In this document: positions 1 through 7,726 of the stretch, piece after piece
Numbering within the stretch: position 1 is the stretch's first letter
Layout: each line of letters starts with the position of its first letter
Assembly: GCF_001905725.1 (NCBI RefSeq)
Contig: NZ_LIWB01000002.1
Location: forward strand, 1 to 64,000
DNA length: 64,000 nucleotides
Direction: 5' to 3'
From: Streptomyces sp. CB02400
Lineage (GTDB): Bacteria; Actinomycetota; Actinomycetes; Streptomycetales; Streptomycetaceae
Notes under the pieces: model-generated
What the model was told of the DNA's origin: nothing
Databases searched by the model: none
The model's input: only the letters and a program-made list of their open reading frames with translations
Program-made: the position numbers and the translations under genes

Positions 1-2
1 GG

Positions 3-23
3 ACGCCGCCGAACAAATATTGA
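3..23 (+). CDS. Possible 3' end of an upstream gene (partial)
   Basis: In the third forward frame the first 23 bases read T-P-P-N-K-Y followed by TGA, directly before a strong hairpin terminator. That is what the tail of a plus-strand gene entering from the left would look like. Only six codons are visible, so no function can be given and the reading could be chance. Confidence 0.25.
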   Translation, partial: TPPNKY

Positions 24-57
24 GAAAGCCCCCGTGCCATTCGGCACGGGGGCTTTC
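24..57. terminator. Hairpin terminator between convergent genes
   Basis: A perfect 15-bp inverted repeat (GAAAGCCCCCGTGCC and its complement) with a 4-nt ATTC loop. The stem ends carry T-rich or A-rich tails on each strand, so it could stop a rightward transcript from the left edge and the leftward DUF58 operon. Confidence 0.8.
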
Positions 58-119
58 TGCGTTTCAGGGCCTACGGAGCCGACGGGGCCTTCGAAACCCC
101 AGCCCGCCGCCCTCGTGAA

Positions 120-1430
120 TCACAGACGCCCAGCCGCCTTCAAAGCCAGATACGCGTCCGCCAGTGCCGGCGCCAGTTCCTCCGGAGTCGCGTCCACGAC
201 CGTGACGCCATGGCGGCGGAGTTGCTCCGCGGTGCGGACGCGTTCCGTGTGGGCCTGGGCTGCCGCCGCTGCCTCGTACACCGCGTCGGTGTTTCCGCGC
301 GCCTTGGCCATCTTGGCGATGTGCGGGTCCGCCACTGAGGCAAGGAGAACCGTGTGGCGCTGGGTCAGTCGGGCCAGGACGGGCAGCAGGCCCTCCTCGA
401 TGGGCGCGGCGTCGAGAGTGGTGAGCAGCACGATCAGCGACCGGCGGGGAGCCGTACGGAGCGCCGTCGCCGTCAGCCCCCGGGCGTCGGTTTCGACGAG
501 CTCGGGTTCGAGGGTGGCCATGGCGTTGACGAGGGACGGAAGGACGTCGCCCGCTGTGCGGCCCTGCACGAGGGCGCGCAGGCGACGGTCGTAGGCCAGG
601 AGGTCGACGCGGTCGCCGGCACGGGAGGCGAGGGCCCCGAGGAGCAGGGCCGCGTCCATGGAGGCGTCCAGGCGGGGAGCGTCGCCGACACGGCCCGCGG
701 AGGTGCGGCCGGTGTCGAGGACCAGCAGGATGTGACGGTCGCGTTCGGGACGCCAGGTGCGTACCGCGACCGCGGACTGGCGGGCGGTGGCACGCCAGTC
801 GATGGAGCGGGTGTCGTCGCCGGGAACGTACTCGCGCAGGCTGTCGAACTCCGTTCCCTCGCCTCGGGTCAGCACGCTGGTGCGGCCGTCCAGTTCGCGC
901 AGCCGGGCCAGTTTGGACGGCAGGTGCTTGCGGCTGGTGAAGGGCGGGAGGACGCGTACCGTCCACGGGACCTTGTGGGCGCCCTGGCGGGCGAAGAGGC
1001 CGAGGGGGCCGTAGGAGCGGATGGTGACGCGGTCGGCCCGGCGGTCGCCGCGGCGGGTGGGGCGCAGGCGGGTCGTGACGCGTCGGCGTTCACCCGGGGG
1101 GATCGTCAGGCGGTGGCGGGAGGCCGTCATCTCCGTACCGGGCTGCCAGCTGCTGGGCGGCCAGGCGTCGCGGATGCGGGCGCGCAACGGGCGGTTGGAC
1201 GAGTTGGTGATCGTCAGGGTGACGTCGGCGGTGTCGCCCAGGCGTACCGAGGTGTCGCCGGAACGGGTCAGGCCGAGGCGGCGTACGGGGGCGGCCAGGG
1301 CGAAGTCGCAGGCGCAGGCCACCGCCAGCGGGGCGTTGACGGCGAGGATGCCCGTCCAGCCGGGTTCCCAGATGCCGACCGGTAGGGAGCCGAGGGCCGC
1401 GAGCAGGGCGGCGCGTCCGGTGAGTGCCAT
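120..1430 (-). CDS. DUF58 domain protein (MoxR-associated)
   Basis: A 436-residue protein of the DUF58 family, which accompanies MoxR AAA+ ATPases and carries a von Willebrand-A-like fold. The N-terminus has two closely spaced hydrophobic stretches (about residues 5-45). The diagnostic block EYVPGDDTRSIDWRATAR is near the middle. It is followed by a VWA-like strand LLVLDTGRTSAG, in which the usual metal-site DxSxS is replaced by D-T-G-R-T-S. The ATG at 1430 was chosen because it overlaps the stop of moxR (ATGA), whereas the longer upstream reading is arginine-rich shadow sequence. It is the last gene of a five-gene minus-strand operon. By family analogy it is a membrane-anchored MoxR client or adaptor; the substrate is unknown. 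Confidence 0.9.
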   Translation of the reverse strand: MALTGRAALLAALGSLPVGIWEPGWTGILAVNAPLAVACACDFALAAPVRRLGLTRSGDTSVRLGDTADVTLTITNSSNRPLRARIRDAWPPSSWQPGTEMTASRHRLTIPPGERRRVTTRLRPTRRGDRRADRVTIRSYGPLGLFARQGAHKVPWTVRVLPPFTSRKHLPSKLARLRELDGRTSVLTRGEGTEFDSLREYVPGDDTRSIDWRATARQSAVAVRTWRPERDRHILLVLDTGRTSAGRVGDAPRLDASMDAALLLGALASRAGDRVDLLAYDRRLRALVQGRTAGDVLPSLVNAMATLEPELVETDARGLTATALRTAPRRSLIVLLTTLDAAPIEEGLLPVLARLTQRHTVLLASVADPHIAKMAKARGNTDAVYEAAAAAQAHTERVRTAEQLRRHGVTVVDATPEELAPALADAYLALKAAGRL

Positions 1431-2422
1431 CAGCGGGGGACGGGGACGTGAGCGAGGATCGCGTTGATGACCGAGTCGGTCGTGACGCCTTCCATCTCGG
1501 CCTCCGGGCGGAGCTGGACGCGGTGGCGGAGCGTGGGCAGGGCGAGGGCCTTCACGTCGTCGGGGATGACGTAGTCGCGGCCGGTCAGCCAGGCCCACGC
1601 GCGGGCGGTGGCCAGGAGCGCGGTGGCCCCGCGCGGGGAGACGCCGAGAGTGAGGGACGGCGACTCGCGGGTGGCGCGGCAGATGTCCACGACGTAGGCG
1701 GTGATCTCGGGGGAGATCGTCGTTTCGGCGACCGCGCGGCGGGCGGCTTCCAGGTCGGCGGCGTTCGCGACGGGGCGTACGCCGGCGGCGCGCAGGTCGC
1801 GCGGGTCGAAGCCCTCGGCGTGGCGGGTGAGGACGTCGATCTCGTCCTGGCGGGAGGGCAGCGGGATGGTCAGCTTGAGGAGGAAACGGTCCAGCTGGGC
1901 CTCGGGGAGGGGGTAGGTGCCCTCGTACTCGACCGGGTTCTGGGTCGCGGCGACCAGGAAGGGATCGGGCAGGGGGCGGGGGGTGCCGTCGACCGTGACC
2001 TGGCGTTCCTCCATGGCCTCCAGGAGGGAGGACTGGGTCTTCGGGGGCGTGCGGTTGATCTCGTCCGCGAGGAGGAGGTTGGTGAAGACCGGGCCGGGCT
2101 GGAAGGAGAACTCGGCGGTGCGGGCGTCGTAGACCAGGGAGCCGGTGACGTCGCTCGGCATCAGATCGGGGGTGAACTGGACGCGCTTGGTGTCGAGTTC
2201 CAGGGTGGCCGCGAGGGCGCGGACGAGGAGGGTCTTGGCGACGCCGGGGACGCCTTCGAGGAGGACGTGGCCGCGGCAGAGCAGGGCGACGACGAGGCCG
2301 GTCACCGCGGGGTCCTGGCCGACCACGGCCTTGGCGATCTCGGCACGCAGGGCCTCCAGGGAGGCCCGGGCGGCGGCCGGGTCCCCGGTGTGCGCGGCGT
2401 TGTCAGTGGTCGGGTCCATCAT
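1430..2422 (-). CDS. MoxR family AAA+ ATPase
   Basis: A 330-residue AAA+ ATPase. Walker A is EGVPGVAKT. Walker B with the MoxR signature reads ADEINRTPPKTQ, followed by SSLLEAMEE, and sensor motifs follow. MoxR proteins act as chaperone-like remodelers of a VWA/DUF58 partner. The start is one of two adjacent ATGs (2422 or 2419) lying within the overlap with the DUF4350 gene; the stop overlaps the DUF58 start by one base. This tight coupling suggests a membrane complex made from all five products. The physiological target is not evident here. Confidence 0.93.
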   Translation of the reverse strand: MMDPTTDNAAHTGDPAAARASLEALRAEIAKAVVGQDPAVTGLVVALLCRGHVLLEGVPGVAKTLLVRALAATLELDTKRVQFTPDLMPSDVTGSLVYDARTAEFSFQPGPVFTNLLLADEINRTPPKTQSSLLEAMEERQVTVDGTPRPLPDPFLVAATQNPVEYEGTYPLPEAQLDRFLLKLTIPLPSRQDEIDVLTRHAEGFDPRDLRAAGVRPVANAADLEAARRAVAETTISPEITAYVVDICRATRESPSLTLGVSPRGATALLATARAWAWLTGRDYVIPDDVKALALPTLRHRVQLRPEAEMEGVTTDSVINAILAHVPVPR

Positions 2423-3621
2423 GGACGGCGTACCTCTCTTTCGAGGGCGTCGAGGTGGTCGGCGAGCTGGATGAGTGCTGCGTCGTCGCCCGGGGGCGGG
2501 CCGAAGAGGAGGGTGTGCAGGGACTGTCCGTCGCCCTGGAGGTGGGCGGACAGCGCGGGGAGCAGGGCCTCGGGCGCGTGCGCCTGGGACACGGGGATGC
2601 CTACGAGGGGGGCGAGGCGCGTGCGGGTGGTGGAGCGAAGAGCGGTGGCCGCGCGGTCGCGGGCGTTCGCCTTGCGGTAGAGGCGGGCGCGGCCTTCGAC
2701 GGTTTCGGAGGCGCGGATCGCCACGGGGAGTTTCTCGGGCACCAGGGGGCCGAGCCGGCGTGCCCGCCAGAGGGCGGCCAGTGCTGCCGCGATGAAGAGT
2801 TGCAGGGTGCCCCACAGCCAGCCGGAGGGGAGCAGGTCGAAGAAGCCTCGCTCGCCCTCTTCGGAGGCGGCGGAGGCGTCGGCGAGCGAGGGGAGGTACC
2901 AGACCAGATGGGGGCGGGAGCCGAGGAGTTGGAGGGCGAGCGAGGCGTTGCCGTGCTCGTCGAGGCGGTCGTTGAGGAGGATGTCGGGCGCGCCGAGGAG
3001 GACGGTGTCGCCGTCGCTGTCGCCGGAGGAGCCCGGAATGCGCAGCAGGGTGGCGAGGCGCTCGCTGGGGTAGCACTCGTCGGCGGTGAGGTGGGTGGTG
3101 GTGTAGCGGATGCCGCCCAGGTCGGCGGTGCCCGCGCGGCGGGCGGCGGGCAGGTCGCAGTCGGGGGAGAGGGTGGAGTCGAAGCTGGTGGCCGGGTCGG
3201 CGGTGACGCCGGGGGCGAGTCGTTCCACGGAGGCGCTGCCGGCGGAGACCAGGACGGTGCGGCCGCCGGAGCCGGTGGTGGCGGAGTGCAGCCGGGACTG
3301 CTGGGGTCCGGTCAGGAGATCGGGGACGGCGACCAGGAGGGTCGTGTCGGGGCCGGCCGCGGCGATGGCCTCGTCGAGGGTGGTGACCACGCGCGTGTCC
3401 ACCCCGCGGTCGGCGAGGAGTTCGGCGACGGCGCGGCTGCCGTAGGGGTCGGCGGAGCGCGGGTCGAGTTCGCCGTGCCGGGCGTCGGAGCGGACCACGG
3501 CGATGGCGACGGCCGCCGCGATCAGCAGCACCAGCGCCAGGGCGATGCCTCGCGCGCGGGTCCACACCTGGCGGGCGGTGGGCGAGGCCGAGGTGGACGG
3601 GAGCGTGACCTCGGTCGTCAT
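2419..3621 (-). CDS. DUF4350 domain membrane protein
   Basis: A 400-residue protein beginning MTTEVTLPSTSASP. One transmembrane segment lies near residues 29-47 (GIALALVLLIAAAVAIAVV) and a second near residue 280 (LWGTLQLFIAAALAALW). The region between matches the DUF4350 style: DPRSADPYGSRAVAELLADRGV, with alternating hydrophobic strands that are probably extracytoplasmic. It overlaps the DUF4129 gene upstream and moxR downstream by 4 nt each, so translation is coupled. Function unknown; by context it is a structural partner of the MoxR-DUF58 pair. Confidence 0.88.
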   Translation of the reverse strand: MTTEVTLPSTSASPTARQVWTRARGIALALVLLIAAAVAIAVVRSDARHGELDPRSADPYGSRAVAELLADRGVDTRVVTTLDEAIAAAGPDTTLLVAVPDLLTGPQQSRLHSATTGSGGRTVLVSAGSASVERLAPGVTADPATSFDSTLSPDCDLPAARRAGTADLGGIRYTTTHLTADECYPSERLATLLRIPGSSGDSDGDTVLLGAPDILLNDRLDEHGNASLALQLLGSRPHLVWYLPSLADASAASEEGERGFFDLLPSGWLWGTLQLFIAAALAALWRARRLGPLVPEKLPVAIRASETVEGRARLYRKANARDRAATALRSTTRTRLAPLVGIPVSQAHAPEALLPALSAHLQGDGQSLHTLLFGPPPGDDAALIQLADHLDALEREVRRP

Positions 3622-4376
3622 CCGGCGGCTCCCTGGCGGGCGTTGGTGTCCGTGCTGTGGGTGCTGCTGCCGTCGGCCGTGAGCTGTGGTTTGGTGCGTT
3701 CCAGGTCGTGGTCGAGTTCGGCGAGCCGGCGGTACGACTGTTCCGTGGCGGCCCGTCCGCCGTATGTGACGTCGTCGAAGGCGCGGGCGGCGGTGTGCAG
3801 CCGGTCGGTGTGGGCGGGCAGGGCGCGGCCGGCCTCCGCGGCGGCCTCGTCGGCGGTGCGGCCGGGGCGGAGGTCGAGCAGGGCGCGTTCCTCCAGGGCG
3901 CGGACGAGGGCCCGCATGCGTTCCTGGACGGCCTGGTTCCAGTGGCCCTGGGCGGCGTGCGCCTCGGCTGCCGCGCGGTGTTCGGCGGCGCTGCGGGGGC
4001 GGTCGTCGAACAGGGCGGGGGCCGAGGTCGGTTCGCGGCGCGGGGTGCCCAGGCGCCACCACAGGGCGCCCAGGACGGCGATCACGGCCGCGATGACGAC
4101 GACCAGGCCGAGTGCGCCGCCGGGTGTCGCGGTGGAGGCGGCGCCGAACAGCTTGCCGACCCATTCCCAGAAGGTGTCGAGGGCCTGCTGGAACCAGCTG
4201 GGGTCGTTCTCGTGGTACATGCCCTTGGACAGTTCGCGCCGGGCCGCCTCACGCGCGGGGTCGCGCGGGATGGTGACGGGCGGCTCGTCGTCGCCGCGCA
4301 GCAGCAGGCGTACGGCGGTGTCGGCAGCCGTGGGCAGCGCCTGTACGGATGTGAGAACTCCCCCCGTGGCGGTCAC
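3618..4376 (-). CDS. DUF4129 domain membrane protein
   Basis: A 252-residue protein starting at GTG 4376. It has an N-terminal extracytoplasmic part, one clear transmembrane helix near residues 88-106 (GALGLVVVIAAVIAVLGALWW) and a cytoplasmic C-terminal DUF4129 domain (YGGRAATEQSYRRLAELDHDLE). The family is regularly found next to MoxR, DUF58 and transglutaminase-like genes. Here it overlaps DUF4350 by 4 nt and follows the large membrane protein by 4 nt. No catalytic residues are recognisable. Confidence 0.88.
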   Translation of the reverse strand: MTATGGVLTSVQALPTAADTAVRLLLRGDDEPPVTIPRDPAREAARRELSKGMYHENDPSWFQQALDTFWEWVGKLFGAASTATPGGALGLVVVIAAVIAVLGALWWRLGTPRREPTSAPALFDDRPRSAAEHRAAAEAHAAQGHWNQAVQERMRALVRALEERALLDLRPGRTADEAAAEAGRALPAHTDRLHTAARAFDDVTYGGRAATEQSYRRLAELDHDLERTKPQLTADGSSTHSTDTNARQGAAG

Positions 4377-4380
4377 GCCA

Positions 4381-5742
4381 TCAGCTCCCCGGGGTGGTGC
4401 CGGGGCCGGGGCCCTGGACGCCGGCGGCGCGGGCCAGTTCGAGGTCGAGGGCCTCGCGGCGGATGCGCTGGTCGACGTAGAGGAGCACGGTGACGCCGGC
4501 CGTGATCGGGAACGTGATCATGGCGCCGATGACCGAGCCGATGCCGCTGACGATGAGGAACGTCCAGCCGATGTCGCCGCCGGCGCTGTTGAGGAAGCCG
4601 GAGACGCCGTCGCCGCCGACGGCCGCGGCGAGGAAGGTGAAGGGGATGACGATGATCGACGCGACGACGTTCGCGATGATCGTGGCGAGCAGTTGGATGC
4701 CGAAGATCCGCCACCAGGAGCCGCGCACCAGTTTGGCGGAGCGGCTCATCGCCTTCACGATGCCCTGCTTCTCCAGCATCAGCGTGGGCGAGGCCAGCGA
4801 CAGGCGGATCATGAGCCACAGGGTGACGACGACGGCGCCGACCAGGCCCAGGACGGTGAGGGGGACGCCCGCCCCGCCGCCCGCGGCGAGGGTGACGAGG
4901 AAGCCGGGCAGTGCGCCGACGGCCATGATGACGGCGGTGATGAGCAGCAGCAGGCAGATCAGGCCGAACAGCTTGACGATCTGGGGGCGCGCGTCGCGCC
5001 AGGCCTCGCCGGTGGTGACCGACCTGCCGAGTACCGCGCGGCTGGTGACGGTCGTGAGCAGGGCGGTGGCGGCGACGGTGCCGACCAGGGTGACCAGGAA
5101 GACCACGCCGGAGTTGAGCAGGGCGTCGCCCATGGCGTCGGTCAGTTCGCCGAGGGTGGCGCTGGGGTCGTCGAGGACCGCGGTGCTGGAGTTGTCCAGG
5201 ACGAGGCCCTGGAGCAGCACGACGACGATCTCGGTGAGGACGGCGACGGTCAGCGAGATGCCGAGGACCGTGCGCCAGTAGGTGCGCATGGTGGAGACGG
5301 CGCCGTCGAGGATCTCGCCCACGCCGAGCGGGCGGAGCGGGATGACGCCGGGCTTGGCCGCGGGCGGGGGGCCTCCCCAGCCGCCGCCCCAGTTGCCTCC
5401 CCAGGCGCCGTACCCACCGGGTCCGCCGGGGCCTCCGTGGCCGCCGTGGCCGCCGTGACCTCCGGGTCCGCCGGGGGGCGGGGTGCCCCAGCCCTGGCCG
5501 GGCGGCGGCGGAGGCGGGGGCGCCTGGCCGGGATCCGTGGGTCCGGGTTGGCCGGTGGGGGCGGACCACTGGGCGGGCGGTGGCTGTTCCTTCGACCACT
5601 TCACGCCCGGGTCCTGCGGGGCCTGGCCCGGCTGCTGGGGCCGGTCCGGACGGTCGGCGGGCTCGGCAGGGCCGGACGCGCCCGGTTCCTGCCCTTCGGA
5701 CGGGGCGGATCCGGGCGAGGCCCAGCCCGGAGTGTCGTTCAT
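4381..5742 (-). CDS. Membrane protein, glycerophosphodiester phosphodiesterase membrane-domain type
   Basis: A 453-residue protein. The first ~130 residues are a low-complexity Pro/Gly/Gln-rich cytoplasmic tail (GGPGGHGGHGGHGGPGG). About six transmembrane helices follow, in the arrangement of the membrane domain seen in glycerophosphodiester phosphodiesterases; no catalytic phosphodiesterase domain is attached. The ATG at 5742 has a good upstream GAAGGAG five bases away, better than the in-frame ATG at 5817. It is the first gene of the operon and is divergent from mtnA across a 140-bp gap. Function unknown; homologues precede MoxR-DUF58 operons in related genomes. Confidence 0.85.
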   Translation of the reverse strand: MNDTPGWASPGSAPSEGQEPGASGPAEPADRPDRPQQPGQAPQDPGVKWSKEQPPPAQWSAPTGQPGPTDPGQAPPPPPPPGQGWGTPPPGGPGGHGGHGGHGGPGGPGGYGAWGGNWGGGWGGPPPAAKPGVIPLRPLGVGEILDGAVSTMRTYWRTVLGISLTVAVLTEIVVVLLQGLVLDNSSTAVLDDPSATLGELTDAMGDALLNSGVVFLVTLVGTVAATALLTTVTSRAVLGRSVTTGEAWRDARPQIVKLFGLICLLLLITAVIMAVGALPGFLVTLAAGGGAGVPLTVLGLVGAVVVTLWLMIRLSLASPTLMLEKQGIVKAMSRSAKLVRGSWWRIFGIQLLATIIANVVASIIVIPFTFLAAAVGGDGVSGFLNSAGGDIGWTFLIVSGIGSVIGAMITFPITAGVTVLLYVDQRIRREALDLELARAAGVQGPGPGTTPGS

Positions 5743-5882
5743 CGTCGCTCCTTCACGGTGCCCGTCCGCGGTCGCGGCGGCAGCTTGGCTGCCATCGTGC
5801 CATGGGGTGGTCATCAACCGACCTGCCGAGGTGAGGGCTGCGTACCTTCAATTGTCCGCGCGACAGGGGGCAGACTGGCCGC

Positions 5883-7031
5883 ATGGCTGATCAGTACGCA
5901 CACAGCGGCGACAACAAACGGCCGACCGAGATCCCGGCGCTGCGCTGGGAGGAGCCGCCCGAAGGCCCCGTCCTGGTCCTGCTCGACCAGACGAGGCTGC
6001 CTGCCGAGGAGGTCGAACTCGTCTGTACGGATGCGCCGGCGCTGGTGGAGGCGATCCGCTCGCTCGCCGTGCGCGGTGCTCCCCTGCTGGGCATCGCGGG
6101 AGCCTACGGCGTCGCGCTCGCCGCCGTACGGGGCTACGACGTGGACGACGCGGCGGCGGCGCTGGAGAGCGCCCGGCCCACCGCGGTGAACCTCGCCGTC
6201 GGCGTACGCCGGGCGCACTCCGCCCACCAGGCCGTCCTCGCCCGCGGCGGGGACGGCCGGCAGGCGGCCGGGGCCGCGCTGGCCGCGGCACGGCAGCTGC
6301 ACCGGGAGGACGCCGAGGCCAGTGCCCGGATGGCCGAGCACGGGCTGGCGCTCCTCGACGAGCTGCTGCCCGGCGGCGGGCACCGGATCCTCACGCACTG
6401 CAACACCGGTTCGCTGGTGTCGGGCGGCGAGGGGACGGCGTTCGCGGTGGCGCTGGCGGCGCACCGGGTGGGACGGCTTCGGCGCCTGTGGGTGGACGAA
6501 ACGCGTCCGTTGCTGCAAGGTGCTCGCCTGACGGCGTACGAGGCGGCCCGCAGTGGCATGGCGTACACCCTGCTCACCGACAACGCGGCGGGATCGCTGT
6601 TCGCGGCGGGTGAGGTGGACGCGGTGCTCGTCGGCGCGGACCGCATCGCGGCCGACGGCTCGGTGGCGAACAAGGTGGGGAGCTATCCGCTCGCGGTGCT
6701 CGCGCGGTACCACCATGTGCCGTTCGTCGTGGTGGCACCGGTGACGACGGTGGATCCTCGGACGCCGGACGGGGCGTCCATCGAGGTGGAGCAGCGTCCC
6801 GGTCATGAGGTGACCGAGGTCACGGCACCGCAGGTGCCGGTGGCCGGAACGGAAGCAGGAGGGGGGATTCCGGTGGCGCCCCTGGGGACCCAGGCGTACA
6901 ACCCGGCGTTCGATGTGACACCGCCGGAGCTGGTGACGGCGATCGTCACCGAAGAAGGTGCCGTTTCGCCCGTGACGGCCGAGGCTCTGGCCACGCTGTG
7001 TGCCAGGTCACGCCAGGTCACGATTAGCTAA
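5883..7031 (+). CDS. mtnA: S-methyl-5-thioribose-1-phosphate isomerase
   Basis: A 382-residue enzyme of the eIF2B-alpha/MtnA family that converts 5-methylthioribose-1-phosphate to methylthioribulose-1-phosphate in methionine salvage. Family blocks are all present: RGAPLLGIAGAYGVALA, the cysteine-bearing LTHCNTGSLVSGGEGTAF and the aspartate-bearing GADRIAADGSVANKVGSY. The catalytic Cys and Asp of the family are therefore retained. The ORF ends four bases before the mtrA start, and its last codons contain a tandem repeat that may serve mtrA. No other salvage gene is adjacent. Confidence 0.95.
   Translation: MADQYAHSGDNKRPTEIPALRWEEPPEGPVLVLLDQTRLPAEEVELVCTDAPALVEAIRSLAVRGAPLLGIAGAYGVALAAVRGYDVDDAAAALESARPTAVNLAVGVRRAHSAHQAVLARGGDGRQAAGAALAAARQLHREDAEASARMAEHGLALLDELLPGGGHRILTHCNTGSLVSGGEGTAFAVALAAHRVGRLRRLWVDETRPLLQGARLTAYEAARSGMAYTLLTDNAAGSLFAAGEVDAVLVGADRIAADGSVANKVGSYPLAVLARYHHVPFVVVAPVTTVDPRTPDGASIEVEQRPGHEVTEVTAPQVPVAGTEAGGGIPVAPLGTQAYNPAFDVTPPELVTAIVTEEGAVSPVTAEALATLCARSRQVTIS
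7002..7021 (+). promoter_or_regulatory. Tandem 10-bp repeat ahead of mtrA, candidate MtrA site
   Basis: GCCAGGTCAC occurs twice head to tail, giving two GTCAC half-sites with a 5-bp spacer, inside the last codons of mtnA and 14 bp before the first ATG of mtrA. Streptomyces MtrA and GlnR are described as binding direct GTNAC-like repeats spaced by about one helical turn. This is seen sequence plus inference; binding is unproven. Confidence 0.5.
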
Positions 7032-7035
7032 TGGG

Positions 7036-7725
7036 ATGATGTCGTTTATGAAGGGACGAGTCCTTGTCGTCGACGACGACAGCGCACTGGCCGAGATGCT
7101 CGGCATCGTGCTGCGCGGTGAAGGTTTTGAGCCGTCTTTCGTAGCCGACGGCGACAAGGCGCTGGCCGCTTTCCGCGAGGCCAAGCCCGATCTGGTCCTC
7201 CTGGACCTGATGCTGCCCGGCCGGGACGGCATCGAGGTGTGCCGCCTGATCAGGGCGGAGTCCGGGGTGCCGATCGTGATGCTCACGGCGAAGAGCGACA
7301 CCGTCGATGTCGTGGTGGGCCTGGAGTCCGGGGCCGACGACTACATCGTGAAGCCGTTCAAGCCGAAGGAGCTGGTGGCCCGTATCCGGGCGCGGCTGCG
7401 CAGGTCGGAGGAGCCGGCGCCGGAGCAGCTCGCCATCGGCGACCTGGTGATCGACGTGGCCGGGCACTCCGTGAAGCGGGACGGGCAGTCGATCGCGCTG
7501 ACGCCGCTGGAGTTCGACCTGCTGGTCGCGCTCGCCCGCAAGCCGTGGCAGGTGTTCACCCGCGAGGTCCTGCTGGAGCAGGTCTGGGGCTACCGCCACG
7601 CGGCGGACACCCGGCTGGTGAACGTGCATGTGCAGCGGCTGCGCTCCAAGGTCGAGAAGGACCCGGAGAAGCCGGAGATCGTGGTGACCGTCCGTGGTGT
7701 CGGATACAAGGCAGGACCGAGCTGA
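7036..7725 (+). CDS. mtrA: Two-component response regulator MtrA
   Basis: A 229-residue OmpR/PhoB-type regulator. The receiver domain (about 7-120) has the acidic cluster VVDDD and phospho-acceptor Asp57 in LLDLMLPGRDG, plus the conserved KPF Lys. The C-terminal winged helix (about 130-229) includes LTPLEFDLLVALARKP and VNVHVQRLRSKVEKDP. Start candidates are ATG 7036, 7039 and 7048; 7036 gives the length usual in Streptomyces. In actinobacteria MtrA controls development, cell-wall and antibiotic genes. The stop is one base from the mtrB start, giving a classic mtrA-mtrB-lpqB operon. Confidence 0.96.
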   Translation: MMSFMKGRVLVVDDDSALAEMLGIVLRGEGFEPSFVADGDKALAAFREAKPDLVLLDLMLPGRDGIEVCRLIRAESGVPIVMLTAKSDTVDVVVGLESGADDYIVKPFKPKELVARIRARLRRSEEPAPEQLAIGDLVIDVAGHSVKRDGQSIALTPLEFDLLVALARKPWQVFTREVLLEQVWGYRHAADTRLVNVHVQRLRSKVEKDPEKPEIVVTVRGVGYKAGPS

Positions 7726-7726
7726 C

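Noticed and set aside
2455..6189. Very long open frame (over 1200 codons) on the plus strand opposite the MoxR-DUF58 operon
   Set aside because: It is antisense to well-recognised genes and is low-complexity Gly/Ala/Arg/Asp sequence; a product of high GC codon bias.
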